Source of the DNA: Idiomarina aquatica
GTDB taxonomy: Bacteria > Pseudomonadota > Gammaproteobacteria > Enterobacterales > Alteromonadaceae
Length of the DNA: 64,000 nt
NCBI RefSeq assembly: GCF_004362895.1
Contig: NZ_SNXI01000005.1
Coordinates: 62,001-126,000, forward strand
Direction: 5' to 3'
Made by a program: the position numbers and the translations under genes. Within the stretch, counting starts at the first letter, position 1; every line of letters begins with the position of its first letter. Below the pieces are notes generated by a model. The model did not search any database. It was not told the origin of the DNA and saw nothing but the letters and a program-made list of their open reading frames with translations. Below, one piece after another: positions 17,730-26,980 of this stretch.

Positions 17730-18500
17730 TTAACTCAGTTTAAGCACCCACTTAAGTGGCAGGCGCTTCATCAAAAATGCCATCAATGCCCATGGCCAGC
17801 GGGGCACGTAGGCTTTCACCGGCTCTTTATTGATAGCTTCTGCCAGTAATCTGCAGCCGGTTTCAGTATCGACCATAAACGGCGTATTTTTTACCTTTTC
17901 GTTTATTTCCGAGCGAATGTAGCCAGGATAAATGGTTGATACCTTTATCGGACTATTACTACCATAAGTTTTCATTAAATCAGCACGAATGCCCTCGGTC
18001 AACGAGGCTAAACCCGCCTTGGTTGCCGCGTATACCGTCATTGCCCGCGGCATGCCGCGGAACGCGCTCATTGACGATATCGTAACTAAGTGGCCCTGCT
18101 GTTGCTCTCGCAAAATGGTCATGGCCGCTTCACATTGTGCCAGCGCGGCAACAAAGTTGGTTTCAGCGGTGGCTTTGTTGGCATGAAAGTACCCGGTGCC
18201 CAACGCTGCACCTTTGCCCATCCCGGCATTGATAATAAAGCGATCAATACTGCCAAATTCCTGCTTAAATTCATTAAAAACGCTGAACACGTCATCGTGT
18301 TGATTAACATCCAGTGCTTTAATCGATACTTTTATGTTAGCGTTTTGCTGCTCCAACTCGGCTTTTAGTGCTTCCAACCGGTCAACTCGACGCGCACAGA
18401 GGCATAGGTTTCGGCCTTGCTTTGCAAATTCCCGCGCCATGCCCTGCCCCAGCCCTGAACTGGCGCCCGTGATCAAAATCGTATTTCGTTGTTGTGCCAT
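17730..18500 (-). CDS. Short-chain dehydrogenase/reductase
   Basis: Classical SDR of 256 residues. The cofactor loop TGASSGLGQG and the following CARRVDRLEAL suggest NADP(H). The NNAG equivalent is IINAGMGKGA, the catalytic Ser is in VTISSMSAF, and the catalytic Tyr and Lys are in YAATKAG. The C-terminus has a hydrophobic stretch (WPWALMAFLMKRLPLKW) that may associate with membrane. It is the last gene of a three-gene operon with a phosphotransferase and an acyl-CoA dehydrogenase, which points to lipid or fatty-acid-like substrates. Confidence 0.88.
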   Translation of the reverse strand: MAQQRNTILITGASSGLGQGMAREFAKQGRNLCLCARRVDRLEALKAELEQQNANIKVSIKALDVNQHDDVFSVFNEFKQEFGSIDRFIINAGMGKGAALGTGYFHANKATAETNFVAALAQCEAAMTILREQQQGHLVTISSMSAFRGMPRAMTVYAATKAGLASLTEGIRADLMKTYGSNSPIKVSTIYPGYIRSEINEKVKNTPFMVDTETGCRLLAEAINKEPVKAYVPRWPWALMAFLMKRLPLKWVLKLS

Positions 18501-18506
18501 AACAGA

Positions 18507-19607
18507 TTACATCGCTTTTTTATGTTGTTTTATGCGTTTGCGGCAGCGCCACAGGAGGTAATTAACCAAGAACCAAAAATTTTTAAAGGTCTTGTTAGTG
18601 GTTTGCTTGTGGTGATAACGGTAATAAATTTGCTGCGCAATAACCGCAAGCCGGAACATACCGAACACCTCGTAAAAAACAAAGTCGTCGACATCGACGC
18701 CGGTTTTTTCGCAGTAATAATCGATGATTTGTTGACGCGTTAACATGCCCGGATAGTCACTGGGTTGACGTTTAGTTGCCCGCGCAATTTTATCATCGTC
18801 AGCCTGGATCCAATACGCCAGAGCATTGCCGAGATCCATTAACGGATTACCCAGAGTTGCCAGCTCCCAGTCCAGAATGCTAATAATATCGGTCGGATCG
18901 TCGGGGTTTAAGATTAAGTTATCCAGCCGAAAATCATTATGCGTTAAGCAAATCGTTTCGCTATTGGGTTTGTTGTCCTTTAGCCAACGCATGACCGGTC
19001 CCGCACCAACTACATTCCAGGTTTTCGCCTTTTCGTAACGACCACACCAACCACTGACCTGACGGTCTGTATAGCCTTCGCCTTTGGCTATTTTGCGCAA
19101 ACCGGTACTGTCGAGGTCAACGTGATGCAGTTCAATTAACTTATCCAGTGCATAAGTATTAAGCTGCTTTGCCTGTTGCGGACTGAGTTCCAGTTCGCGG
19201 GGGAAGCGTCGTCTGGGGATAATACCAGTGACGTGTTCCATCACGTAAAATTCCGCGCCAATCACCGACTCATCGGTGCAATGAGCCAACATGCGTGGCA
19301 CATAAGGAAAAGCCGGCCGCAGTTTCTTCTGCAGCCGATATTCGCGTCCCATGTCATGCGCAGATTTCGCTTTGGTACCGGCCGGCGGACGTCGCAATAC
19401 CAATGTTAAACCGTGGTAATCCAACCGATAAGTCCAGTTAGAGGCGCCGCCGGTGTATTGGGTTACCTTTAACTCGCCCCGCTCGTGCGGCAGTTCATCT
19501 GCAATGTGCTCAGCCAACCAAGCGTCTAATGCGGCAACCGGCAACGCTTCCTCGTCACGCACTTGGCTTGCCTTGTCTAACACAGAGTCCAAAACAGCAT
19601 CAGTCAT
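18507..19607 (-). CDS. APH-family phosphotransferase (ACAD10/11-associated type)
   Basis: Kinase-fold protein of the aminoglycoside phosphotransferase family, 366 residues from ATG 19607; the start follows GGGACGG and overlaps the upstream gene by eight bases. The nucleotide-binding region includes YTGGASNWTYRL and LVLRRPP, the catalytic loop is LTHNDFRLDNLIL, and the metal-binding segment is ILDWELATLGNPLMDL. This subgroup is found next to, or fused with, acyl-CoA dehydrogenases (as in ACAD10 and ACAD11), where it phosphorylates 4-hydroxyacyl-CoA ahead of dehydrogenation. The neighbouring acyl-CoA dehydrogenase fits that role. Antibiotic resistance is unlikely. Confidence 0.85.
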   Translation of the reverse strand: MTDAVLDSVLDKASQVRDEEALPVAALDAWLAEHIADELPHERGELKVTQYTGGASNWTYRLDYHGLTLVLRRPPAGTKAKSAHDMGREYRLQKKLRPAFPYVPRMLAHCTDESVIGAEFYVMEHVTGIIPRRRFPRELELSPQQAKQLNTYALDKLIELHHVDLDSTGLRKIAKGEGYTDRQVSGWCGRYEKAKTWNVVGAGPVMRWLKDNKPNSETICLTHNDFRLDNLILNPDDPTDIISILDWELATLGNPLMDLGNALAYWIQADDDKIARATKRQPSDYPGMLTRQQIIDYYCEKTGVDVDDFVFYEVFGMFRLAVIAQQIYYRYHHKQTTNKTFKNFWFLVNYLLWRCRKRIKQHKKAM

Positions 19608-20835
19608 GGCGCCGTCCCTGCCATTGTTTGAGTTCAGTTTTTGCAATCGTTGCACGATGCACCGCATCAGGACCATCGGCGATGCGTAAGGATTTTGCTA
19701 CTGCCAGCAATCCCGGCAACGGTGTGTCATGGCACATCGAGGCGCCACCAAATAACTGCATGGTTTCATCCACAACCTGTTGCAACACATTCGGCGCAAC
19801 CAACTTAATCGCAGATATTTCTTTAATGGCCTTTAATGCACCGATATTATCGATTTGCCAGGCAGCATAGAGTGTCATTAATCGCGCTTGATCGATGGCA
19901 ACACGCATATCAGCTAACCGTTCGGTATTACCGCCGAGTTTGAGTAGCGGCTGGCCAAAGGCAATTCGCGTCGCACCGCGCTCAATGAACAGTTCCAATG
20001 CACGCTCCGCCGCACCAATGGCGCGCATGCAATGATGAATACGCCCCGGCCCTAAGCGCCCCTGAGCAATCTTAAAGCCTGCTCCCGGGCCAACTATGAT
20101 GTTTTCTTTCGGTACCCTGACATGATCAAATATTACCTCGCCATGACCGTATGGTGCGTCGTACTCTCCTAGTGCCGGTAGCATCCGTTCAATGTTGACT
20201 CCGGGCGTGTCTAAAGGCACCAGGATCATCGTGTGGCGCTGGTGTTTATCCGCGTCTTCATCAGTGAGCCCCATCACAATCGCAATTTCCGCCTGCGGGT
20301 GGCCCAAACCCGTACTCCACCATTTACGTCCGTTAATGACCCACTCATCACCATCTGCGACAATCGTGGTTTGCATATTAGTCGCGTCCGATGACGCCAC
20401 ATCCGGCTCCGTCATACAAAAAACTGACCGGGTCTCACCATCCAGCAACGGCTGTAACCAACGGCGCTGTTGGCTTTTATCACCAAAATGATAAAGCACT
20501 TCCATATTGCCGGTATCCGGCGCATTGCAGTTAAAAATTTCCGGCGCCAACAAGCTTCTGCCCATGCGTTCGGCCAGCGGCGCGTATTCTAGTGTGCTTA
20601 ACCCGGCGCCCAGCTTGTCATCTGGCAAAAACAGATTCCATAAGCCCCGCTCACGCGCCATTTGCTTAAGCTCAGCCACGCGCGGCGGCACCTGCCACTC
20701 GCGCCAATTCGGGGTACCATTTAAGCGAAAATTTTCTTTCTGGTACTGGCTCTCGTACGGCTCGATAAATTCACGCATGAAGGTATCGAGGCGCTGTAAA
20801 TAATCCGCAGTCTTAGCACTGTAAGAAAAGTCCAT
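19600..20835 (-). CDS. Acyl-CoA dehydrogenase
   Basis: FAD-dependent acyl-CoA dehydrogenase of 411 residues from ATG 20835; a TTG five codons upstream is the alternative. Recognisable elements are CMTEPDVASSDATNM (flavin and substrate binding), INGRKWWSTGLGHPQAEIAIVMG in the middle beta-domain, and RIHHCMRAIGAAERALELF and QLFGGASMCHDTPL in the C-terminal helical domain. It heads the operon with the APH-type kinase and the SDR, a set associated with catabolism of hydroxylated or other unusual fatty acids. Confidence 0.9.
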   Translation of the reverse strand: MDFSYSAKTADYLQRLDTFMREFIEPYESQYQKENFRLNGTPNWREWQVPPRVAELKQMARERGLWNLFLPDDKLGAGLSTLEYAPLAERMGRSLLAPEIFNCNAPDTGNMEVLYHFGDKSQQRRWLQPLLDGETRSVFCMTEPDVASSDATNMQTTIVADGDEWVINGRKWWSTGLGHPQAEIAIVMGLTDEDADKHQRHTMILVPLDTPGVNIERMLPALGEYDAPYGHGEVIFDHVRVPKENIIVGPGAGFKIAQGRLGPGRIHHCMRAIGAAERALELFIERGATRIAFGQPLLKLGGNTERLADMRVAIDQARLMTLYAAWQIDNIGALKAIKEISAIKLVAPNVLQQVVDETMQLFGGASMCHDTPLPGLLAVAKSLRIADGPDAVHRATIAKTELKQWQGRRHD

Positions 20836-21118
20836 AATGTCCGTTCCCAACTATTCGTTAACAGCATTGTAGACTTGAAAGTGTGAGTGGTACAACCAGA
20901 GTTGGGAATAGACTTTCATCATAAATTTGTCGGAGCTGAAAGCTTATCCATGAGTATTTACCTAAATCTCTTTTACTAGGCTTTTCTTTAGCTGAAAACT
21001 GCGTTGCGAACACCCTACAGTTAACTTACTTATAATAGCTTTTAGGTAACCAGTTCTAGCCCCCGGAAAAGTCTAAAATCAAATGTCGTCATTTGGGTCT
21101 TACCCCAATCAGTGACTT
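20836..21118. other. Intergenic stretch with short inverted repeats
   Basis: No gene seen. TTCCCAACT (20844-20852) and AGTTGGGAA (20900-20908) are a 9-base inverted repeat just upstream of the acyl-CoA dehydrogenase and could be an operator. CAAATG-tcgt-CATTTG (21080-21095) is a small hairpin just after the 21119-22351 gene on the minus strand, with only a short T-run beyond it, so at best a weak terminator. An isolated TATAAT lies at 21031-21036. Confidence 0.4.
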
Positions 21119-22351
21119 TTATTCAAGTGACTCTGTGTGTAACACCTCGCCTTCAACATTCGTTACTTTTATTTGACTACTGGACGGCGAAATAAAAATA
21201 CCTGAAGCTTCATTCTCCGTTGAGATGACTATGCGATCGGCGGGAACCTCATCGTCTTCACCGACTCTGTAAACCTCGACAGTACAAGGGTAGCTTTCTT
21301 CACACCAACTCATATCAACGCGCATCAACTCCCGACCCAGACGAGCCCAGTCTGGGCGGTTTAAGCTATACTCTGTTCTCGGCCAGATCACATTAACGTC
21401 GTATTTTTCAGGATTATGTGACCAAAATCTCTGTTCACTATCCATTAATAAAACGGGTGCATCAAAAGAATGATTCTCCACAAGCCATGTGTAAGTCTCC
21501 GACTCAAATTTCTTCTCGCTTTTTTCAGCAATCTCGGTCTGGTTTATCGTTAATGGATCCAGCTCTAATGATTCCTTTAAATAATATGCGAGCCAGCCAT
21601 CTTCGTTAATATGATTATAACCGACGTGGATAATAACTTTAGCGTCTGGAGTATTGTCGAATATTTTCTCGCGAAGGTTCTTGGCCGCACTTTTTTCTCT
21701 TGCTTCCGTTCCCCCTTGCATTTCAGAACCATAGTCATAAGAAACCAACTGAAAACCCAACTGCTGAGCATGCAATAGCAAATTTGCAAAGACGGGTTCT
21801 ACCGTGTAAAAACCAGCCTTCTCAAATACATATTCCTTAGCCATTTCATTTTCTGCATTTTCCGATAAAGCTTCTAGCGCTAAATAACGATACCCTTGTT
21901 CCCACAATCCCTCTAGTAATCGATACGTCAATACACGGTGCTGAGGAATATGATGCGCTTCATTGATCATTACAATTTGATGTTCAGCTGACTTTTTTAC
22001 AATCGCATCCACTGCATTTGGGATGCTTAAGCCCTTTATCTCTTCATGCAATTTTTTAGGTGTTGAGTCGCGCTTATCAAATGCCGCCAACGCTTGCTGG
22101 TGCTGACCTATAAATGAATACGTGGTACCACGCTCTTGAAGTAGCATGTCATACACCGCTTCATTATCTGCAAACTCTACGGAAAGCTCTTTGAGCGCAT
22201 TAATCTGCTGGCTCAACGTTTTTCCATTTGTGGCCTCGAAAACTCTATCGAATGCCTTGTTGACTTCTTTTATATACTCTTCGTGAGATTGTTCGTCAGC
22301 AGAGCATGTGAAGCCCGTAAGCAAAGCGGCGACAAAAAATAAAGTTCTCAT
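21119..22351 (-). CDS. Secreted erythromycin-esterase/ChaN-like protein
   Basis: 410-residue exported protein. The signal peptide ends near CSA (residue 18), and GGAGG precedes the ATG. Residues about 50-95 are TPR-like. The core resembles the EreA/ChaN/TIKI fold: VMINEAHHIPQHR (Glu131, His133, His134), YLALEAL (Glu160) and VIIHVGYNHINEDG (His242, His247) correspond to the conserved Glu/His positions of that superfamily. Members include erythromycin esterases and haem-binding ChaN, and many are uncharacterised. The C-terminal 70 residues look like a small beta-domain. There is no partner in the same direction. The fold is inferred by eye; the substrate is unknown. Confidence 0.6.
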   Translation of the reverse strand: MRTLFFVAALLTGFTCSADEQSHEEYIKEVNKAFDRVFEATNGKTLSQQINALKELSVEFADNEAVYDMLLQERGTTYSFIGQHQQALAAFDKRDSTPKKLHEEIKGLSIPNAVDAIVKKSAEHQIVMINEAHHIPQHRVLTYRLLEGLWEQGYRYLALEALSENAENEMAKEYVFEKAGFYTVEPVFANLLLHAQQLGFQLVSYDYGSEMQGGTEAREKSAAKNLREKIFDNTPDAKVIIHVGYNHINEDGWLAYYLKESLELDPLTINQTEIAEKSEKKFESETYTWLVENHSFDAPVLLMDSEQRFWSHNPEKYDVNVIWPRTEYSLNRPDWARLGRELMRVDMSWCEESYPCTVEVYRVGEDDEVPADRIVISTENEASGIFISPSSSQIKVTNVEGEVLHTESLE

Positions 22352-22524
22352 GATCTATCCTCCATGAATGGCTACTTTACATATATTGAATTGAATTAAG
22401 TTAATTTAGTCTAGTCGGTTAGTCACTTTGACTACTTTCTAAAGCAGCAATTCAAGTATCTCTCAGCCACTAAACCAGTTATGATGAAAATTTAGTAACT
22501 CCGGTGCCCAAATTAGGAACAAAT

Positions 22525-24369
22525 TCATATATTCTTAGCAATCAAATCCGCTTTCAAAAGCCCGCCTTTGGTAAACAATTTGGCTGAAAATTTAGGGTTC
22601 CTGCGTGACTTATACGCCTCCAGTATTTTCTTCAGGCCAGCGGCTTCCAGCAGTGAGATGTTCACTTCGGTATCCATTTCAGCAGACTCAACAAAGTCAT
22701 TAGAAAAGCTGGGGGCAACAATGAGCACTTGTGCAACCCGCTTACCCGCGCCTTCGCAGCGTGTGACATAGGCTTTCACTTGGCGGGAGGTCGTGGAGTA
22801 CTTAGCAAAGTCCCCTTTCTTTGAGGTTTTCGCTTCACCGATAATAATATCGTCTTCACTCAACGACAGAAGAATGTCAGCTTTATCTTTGGCGGTATTG
22901 ATGTCGCGTCGTAAGTCTTCGTCAACTGTTAAGCCAAGCTCTTCGAATATGGCTTTGGTGACCTCTTCAAACTTAATGCCTATGTCAGCCTCGGCTATTT
23001 CAATGTTCTTCTGCTTTAAAGCGGCTAAGTCTCGTCTTGCCAGGGCTTCGTAATTTTCTACCAGCTTATCTGTCGCATCAGCAAAGCTTTCAAGAATAAC
23101 CTGTCTCGGGTCGCCTCTGCGCGTTATGCCCATGTCAGACTTCAGGCTCTTAACCTGCTCGTTCGACAGCATAAATAGTATATCGTATGGGGTTATTGCA
23201 AGAGCACGAAGCTTCTCAACGTCTATATCCTGATTAGGCTCAAGTTCAAACTCTTCCTTTAACATTTTCGGCAATTGAGGAAGGTGCTGACTAAGCGTTG
23301 AAAACAGCGACTTGTACCCTGTTGCCGATAAAATATTAAATTCATGCTCTGTAGAGGAGTTCAGCGCCCCAATAATTAGGCTGCAACGCTCCTCGAGCGT
23401 AGTGCCAAGCTTGTCGAGTGCGAGCTGCAAGTCCTCAATGAGTGTCTTCAGACGCTCTTTTTTCTCAGTCACGCCGGACTGTTCGCCGTGCATGTCATCA
23501 CTCAGAATTTGACTGACCGATAAACCCATTTTGTAAACGGTATCAATTTTTTCATCACGGCTGACACCGCGAATACGCTTGTCATGGCTTTTCAGAATAT
23601 TGGAGAGCTCGGCATCAGAGAATGTCCGCAAAATTCGTAGAAGATGCTTGTCTGCAAGCTCTTTAGATTGGATACGGTGTAACAACGCAACTATTTCATC
23701 GGGCACATAAACGGTCTGATGCTTCTTAGATACGAAAGCAATGCCTATTTCACGTAGCTGATTCAGACAGTCAGAAACGCCCGTTTTGGGAATGGGATCG
23801 ATTAAATGCTCAATGGCAACACGGTTGTCGGCTGTTACATCCAGTTTATGCGCGAGCACATTCAGTATTCCACGCTCTTCATCAGTAATTTTACCTTCGC
23901 GGTTCGAGCGTTCATCATTATGCAGTGCTTCGTACAAACAGGCGTAGTAAATGCCCAGGCGTTTCGGTTCGTCATAAACCTCTGTTTGTTCAGCTGCTTC
24001 AAACAGTGATTTCAGACTTTTCGCCTGCGCGTCAATTTGTTTCCATTCTTTTTCATACAGATGCTCGACCCACGACAACCTCGCTACGCAATTACCATCG
24101 CGACTGAGGATATTAACCAAAAGCGCTGCCTGTGCACCACTTAGCGCAAGCTGAGACTTTACTTCCCGTTGGAAAAGCGGCTGAGCCAGTCGAAATAACT
24201 GAGTAACTTCGCCACTAGGCGCGTTTTTAATTTCCCCGTCAATGTTTTTAAATTGCTTAGCGACCTGCTTATCATGTGAGCTCGCCTCCGTGCAGATGCG
24301 ATCCAGAAAATTAATAAACTTAGACTTCTCAATCTGGTTAACAGTAGATAGAACGCTGGAGAGTTTCAT
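22525..24369 (-). CDS. Multidomain protein with PD-(D/E)XK nuclease-like C-terminus
   Basis: 614-residue cytoplasmic protein that I do not recognise as a named family. Residues 135-190 (GIYYACLYEALHNDER...GKITDEERGILNVLAHKL) have the look of a TerB-like helical domain, followed by a possible winged helix (195-235). Residues 250-285 (SDAELSNILKSHDKRIRGVSRDEKIDTVYK) and 402-430 (NEQVKSLKSDMG...RGDPRQVILESF) resemble SAP-type helix-extended-loop-helix modules. Residues 467-560 look like a PD-(D/E)XK nuclease: Glu468/469, then Asp498 in KADILL and Glu512-x-Lys514 in IIIGEAKTSKKG, with Gln and Lys/Arg downstream. No methyltransferase or helicase is adjacent, so it is not a standard restriction system. 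The domain calls are by eye. Confidence 0.6.
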   Translation of the reverse strand: MKLSSVLSTVNQIEKSKFINFLDRICTEASSHDKQVAKQFKNIDGEIKNAPSGEVTQLFRLAQPLFQREVKSQLALSGAQAALLVNILSRDGNCVARLSWVEHLYEKEWKQIDAQAKSLKSLFEAAEQTEVYDEPKRLGIYYACLYEALHNDERSNREGKITDEERGILNVLAHKLDVTADNRVAIEHLIDPIPKTGVSDCLNQLREIGIAFVSKKHQTVYVPDEIVALLHRIQSKELADKHLLRILRTFSDAELSNILKSHDKRIRGVSRDEKIDTVYKMGLSVSQILSDDMHGEQSGVTEKKERLKTLIEDLQLALDKLGTTLEERCSLIIGALNSSTEHEFNILSATGYKSLFSTLSQHLPQLPKMLKEEFELEPNQDIDVEKLRALAITPYDILFMLSNEQVKSLKSDMGITRRGDPRQVILESFADATDKLVENYEALARRDLAALKQKNIEIAEADIGIKFEEVTKAIFEELGLTVDEDLRRDINTAKDKADILLSLSEDDIIIGEAKTSKKGDFAKYSTTSRQVKAYVTRCEGAGKRVAQVLIVAPSFSNDFVESAEMDTEVNISLLEAAGLKKILEAYKSRRNPKFSAKLFTKGGLLKADLIAKNI

Positions 24370-24447
24370 TACATACCATTCCTTGGTTAGATAAAAATAC
24401 TACTAACTAACTTACTACCGTATAACAATATTGCAACCCTGCAATCT

Positions 24448-26147
24448 TTACGAAAAATAGCGCTCAATACTCTCAGCAGGCTTACCAAACAAATAACCTT
24501 GAAAATGCTGGCAGCCCATCTTTTGCAGACGCTTGAATTGCTGTTCGGTTTCCACGCCCTCGGCAATGACAGTGAGATTCATACTGCGACCCAGGCTAAT
24601 AATAGTCTCGGTTAGTAATGCACCTTTGCTACTGCATCTAAATCACGTACAAAAGCCCGATCTATTTTTAATTCGTCAAGCGGTAGCCTTGTCAGATAAG
24701 CTAACGAGGCATAACCAGTACCAAAGTCGTCAAGCGAAATCGATACACCCAGTTCACGCAAACTAGCCATTTGTTCAATAATAAAGTTAATGTCGTCAGC
24801 AATAAGGCTCTCTGTCAGCTCAAGACATAAGTTTCCGGGGTTAGCGCCGGTGCTTTGCAGAATATTTTTTACCCACGCGACAAAGTCCCCCCGGCGAAAC
24901 TGAACAGCGCTGACATTCACTGAGATTTTAACGTTTTTACTGTAATGTTGAGCTGCCAACTTCACCAGCTTTTTACAGCTTTTTTCTAACACCCAATCGC
25001 CCAAGGCGATAATACTGTCGTTGGCTTCAGCAATCGGAATAAAGTCATTCGGTGAGAGTGATTTGAACTTAGGATGTTGCCAGCGAAGAAGCGCTTCAAA
25101 GCCAATAATACGTTGATTTTGATCGACCTGTGGCTGTAACGCTAACGTCAGCTCTTCATTTTCGACAGCATGATTAAGCGCTTGTGAGATTTCCAAACGC
25201 TTCTTAACCAATGATTCCATCTGTGAGTCGAAAAAACTAATCGCATTGGTATTAGACCTTTTCGCCATTTTAAGTGCGATATCCGCCTGGCGCAAAAGTT
25301 CGTCTCCAGATAATGTTCCGGGACACTGAAAAAGCGTGATTCCACTACAAGCTGTTAGCTGGTGCGAGCGTCCTTCCAGGATTAATGGCGCTTTTAATTT
25401 TTGAAGAATCTGAGTTGCCATTAACTCGGCTTCTGCAGCAACAGCATCCAGTGAAGATGAAGAACAAGGTAACAGAAGCGCGAACTCATCTTTACCCAAA
25501 CGAGCAAGGTCATCCGGAGATGAACTGAATTTCTGCAAAGCCTCCGCGCAATTTGTCAGCACCCGATCACCAACACTGTAACCCAGGCTATCGTTAATAC
25601 TGTGAAACTTGTCTATATCGACAATAAGTAACGCAGCGGCGGATTTTTCACTGCTGGTGCTGCGCATAACACTGGTTATTCGCTCAAGTAGCAAACGACG
25701 GTTTGGCAAACCTGTCAGTGAGTCATAATACGAAAGTCGCTGCACTTCCGCCTCGGCGATGTCTAATGAACGCATATCCGCATCCATACAGAACATAATA
25801 GGCTCGTCATTCGGCAGCGACACAACAGTATGGCTTGAATAGACAGGCACTGTGGAGCCGTCTTTATGCTTGAGGTTCAAACGAGCTGGCGGAATCCCTT
25901 CTTCATTGTCAAACATCCAGGCAACGGCCTGCTTGACCTCGTCACGCATATCCTGAGGGATAATTAAGTCAAAGAGGCTACGCCCAATCGCTTCGCTCGC
26001 TGAATAGCCGTATATTTTTTCTGAAGCCGCATTCCAATAGACTACAGAGCCATCCACACGATAGCCTTGAATAGACATAGCTTGCGTATCATCGAAGAGC
26101 TTATGAAACCGTGCCTCGCTAATTTGCTTGTCGCGGTCATTCGTCAT
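24448..26147 (-). pseudogene. PAS-GGDEF-EAL signalling protein with a frameshift in the EAL domain
   Basis: Cyclic-di-GMP signalling protein: PAS (about residues 10-125), GGDEF-like domain (135-305, site GKDEF at 218-222 rather than GGDEF) and EAL domain (from about 315, with GFEALLRW and LDDFGTGYASL). The open frame stops at 24612 just after DRAFVRDLDAVAK. In the next frame, from about 24622 down to a TAA at 24448, the rest of a normal EAL domain is encoded (GALLTETIISLGR, VIAEGVETEQQ, GCQHFQGYLFGKP). One missing base at about 24623 (CC where CCC would restore the frame) explains this. The frame-stopped product (511 residues) would lack the AEGVET glutamate and the QGY motif needed for phosphodiesterase activity, and the GKDEF site suggests poor cyclase activity. 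Confidence 0.85.
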
Positions 26148-26265
26148 AAAAATTGGCCGTTGCTTTATTTACCAATGAGAATTAGAACTTAACATAAGTA
26201 TAGAAGATGATTGATAAATTTGTTAAAAATGTTCTGTCAACACGTATAAAGCGATAGGTAACACC

Positions 26266-26961
26266 ATGCCAGAAAAATTAAAGCTCTACGAAGCCATTAT
26301 GCTGCTCGCATTGTGCGAGGAAAAAGGCACCATGAATGGCATGTACGTGGAGTATGCCACCGCCGGAGCTATAGCTGCTGAGTTATTAATGTTGGGCCGG
26401 ATTAAGGCTGATGAAGCAAATAAAAACAAAGTCATGGTGCTCAATGACAGCCCGACGGGCGATACGTTGTTAGATGAAGCCTTAGCGATGATCGCTGAAG
26501 CGAAGCGCCCGCGTAAACTCAAAGACTGGGTACAAAAAATCGGCGGCATTAAAAACCTGAAACATAAAGTTGCACAAGCATTAGCTGATGACGACATTGT
26601 GTCTCATGAAAAAGAGAAGGTGTTGTGGCTGTTCGAGCGCCAGGTTTACCCCGAAGTAAACCCGCAACCAGAGCAGGAATTGCGTCAGGCCATGCGTGAT
26701 GCGGTACTCAGTGATAGCGAAGATATTGAGCCTCGCATCGCTATTGCCGTTGCATTAGCCAATAGCGCCAAGCTACTGCCACAGATTTTTAGTAAGCAAG
26801 AGCTGAAAGACCGCAAGCAGCGCATCAAACAACTAGAGAATGGCGAACTGGTATCTAAAGCCGCCAAAGAAGCGGTTCAAGCGATTGAAGCCGCTGTTAT
26901 GGTAGCTGTTATGATGCCCGCCATCACTGCTGCAACGACGCCCTGCACTGGTTCCTGTTAG
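26266..26961 (+). CDS. GPP34 (GOLPH3/Vps74-like) family protein
   Basis: 231-residue protein resembling the GPP34 family, whose eukaryotic members bind phosphatidylinositol 4-phosphate and retain Golgi enzymes; bacterial members are widespread but little studied. Typical features are the N-terminal LYEAIMLLALCEEKGT, the YATAGAIAAELLMLGRI helix and the LKDWVQKIGGIKNLKHKVAQALADDDIV segment, then a mostly helical C-terminal half ending in a hydrophobic Ala/Met-rich stretch (AAVMVAVMMPAITAA). It is followed after 19 bases by a membrane protein and then a hydrolase lipoprotein, all in the same direction. No other gene here suggests a lipid partner. Confidence 0.8.
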   Translation: MPEKLKLYEAIMLLALCEEKGTMNGMYVEYATAGAIAAELLMLGRIKADEANKNKVMVLNDSPTGDTLLDEALAMIAEAKRPRKLKDWVQKIGGIKNLKHKVAQALADDDIVSHEKEKVLWLFERQVYPEVNPQPEQELRQAMRDAVLSDSEDIEPRIAIAVALANSAKLLPQIFSKQELKDRKQRIKQLENGELVSKAAKEAVQAIEAAVMVAVMMPAITAATTPCTGSC

Positions 26962-26980
26962 TCAATTAAAAGGAATTTGC

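Noticed and set aside
18507-19607. Aminoglycoside resistance gene
   Set aside because: It has the APH fold, but the operon with an acyl-CoA dehydrogenase and an SDR points to the ACAD10/11-type kinase.
22525-24369. Type II or III restriction system
   Set aside because: There is no methyltransferase or helicase in the flanking genes, so only the nuclease-like domain is supported.
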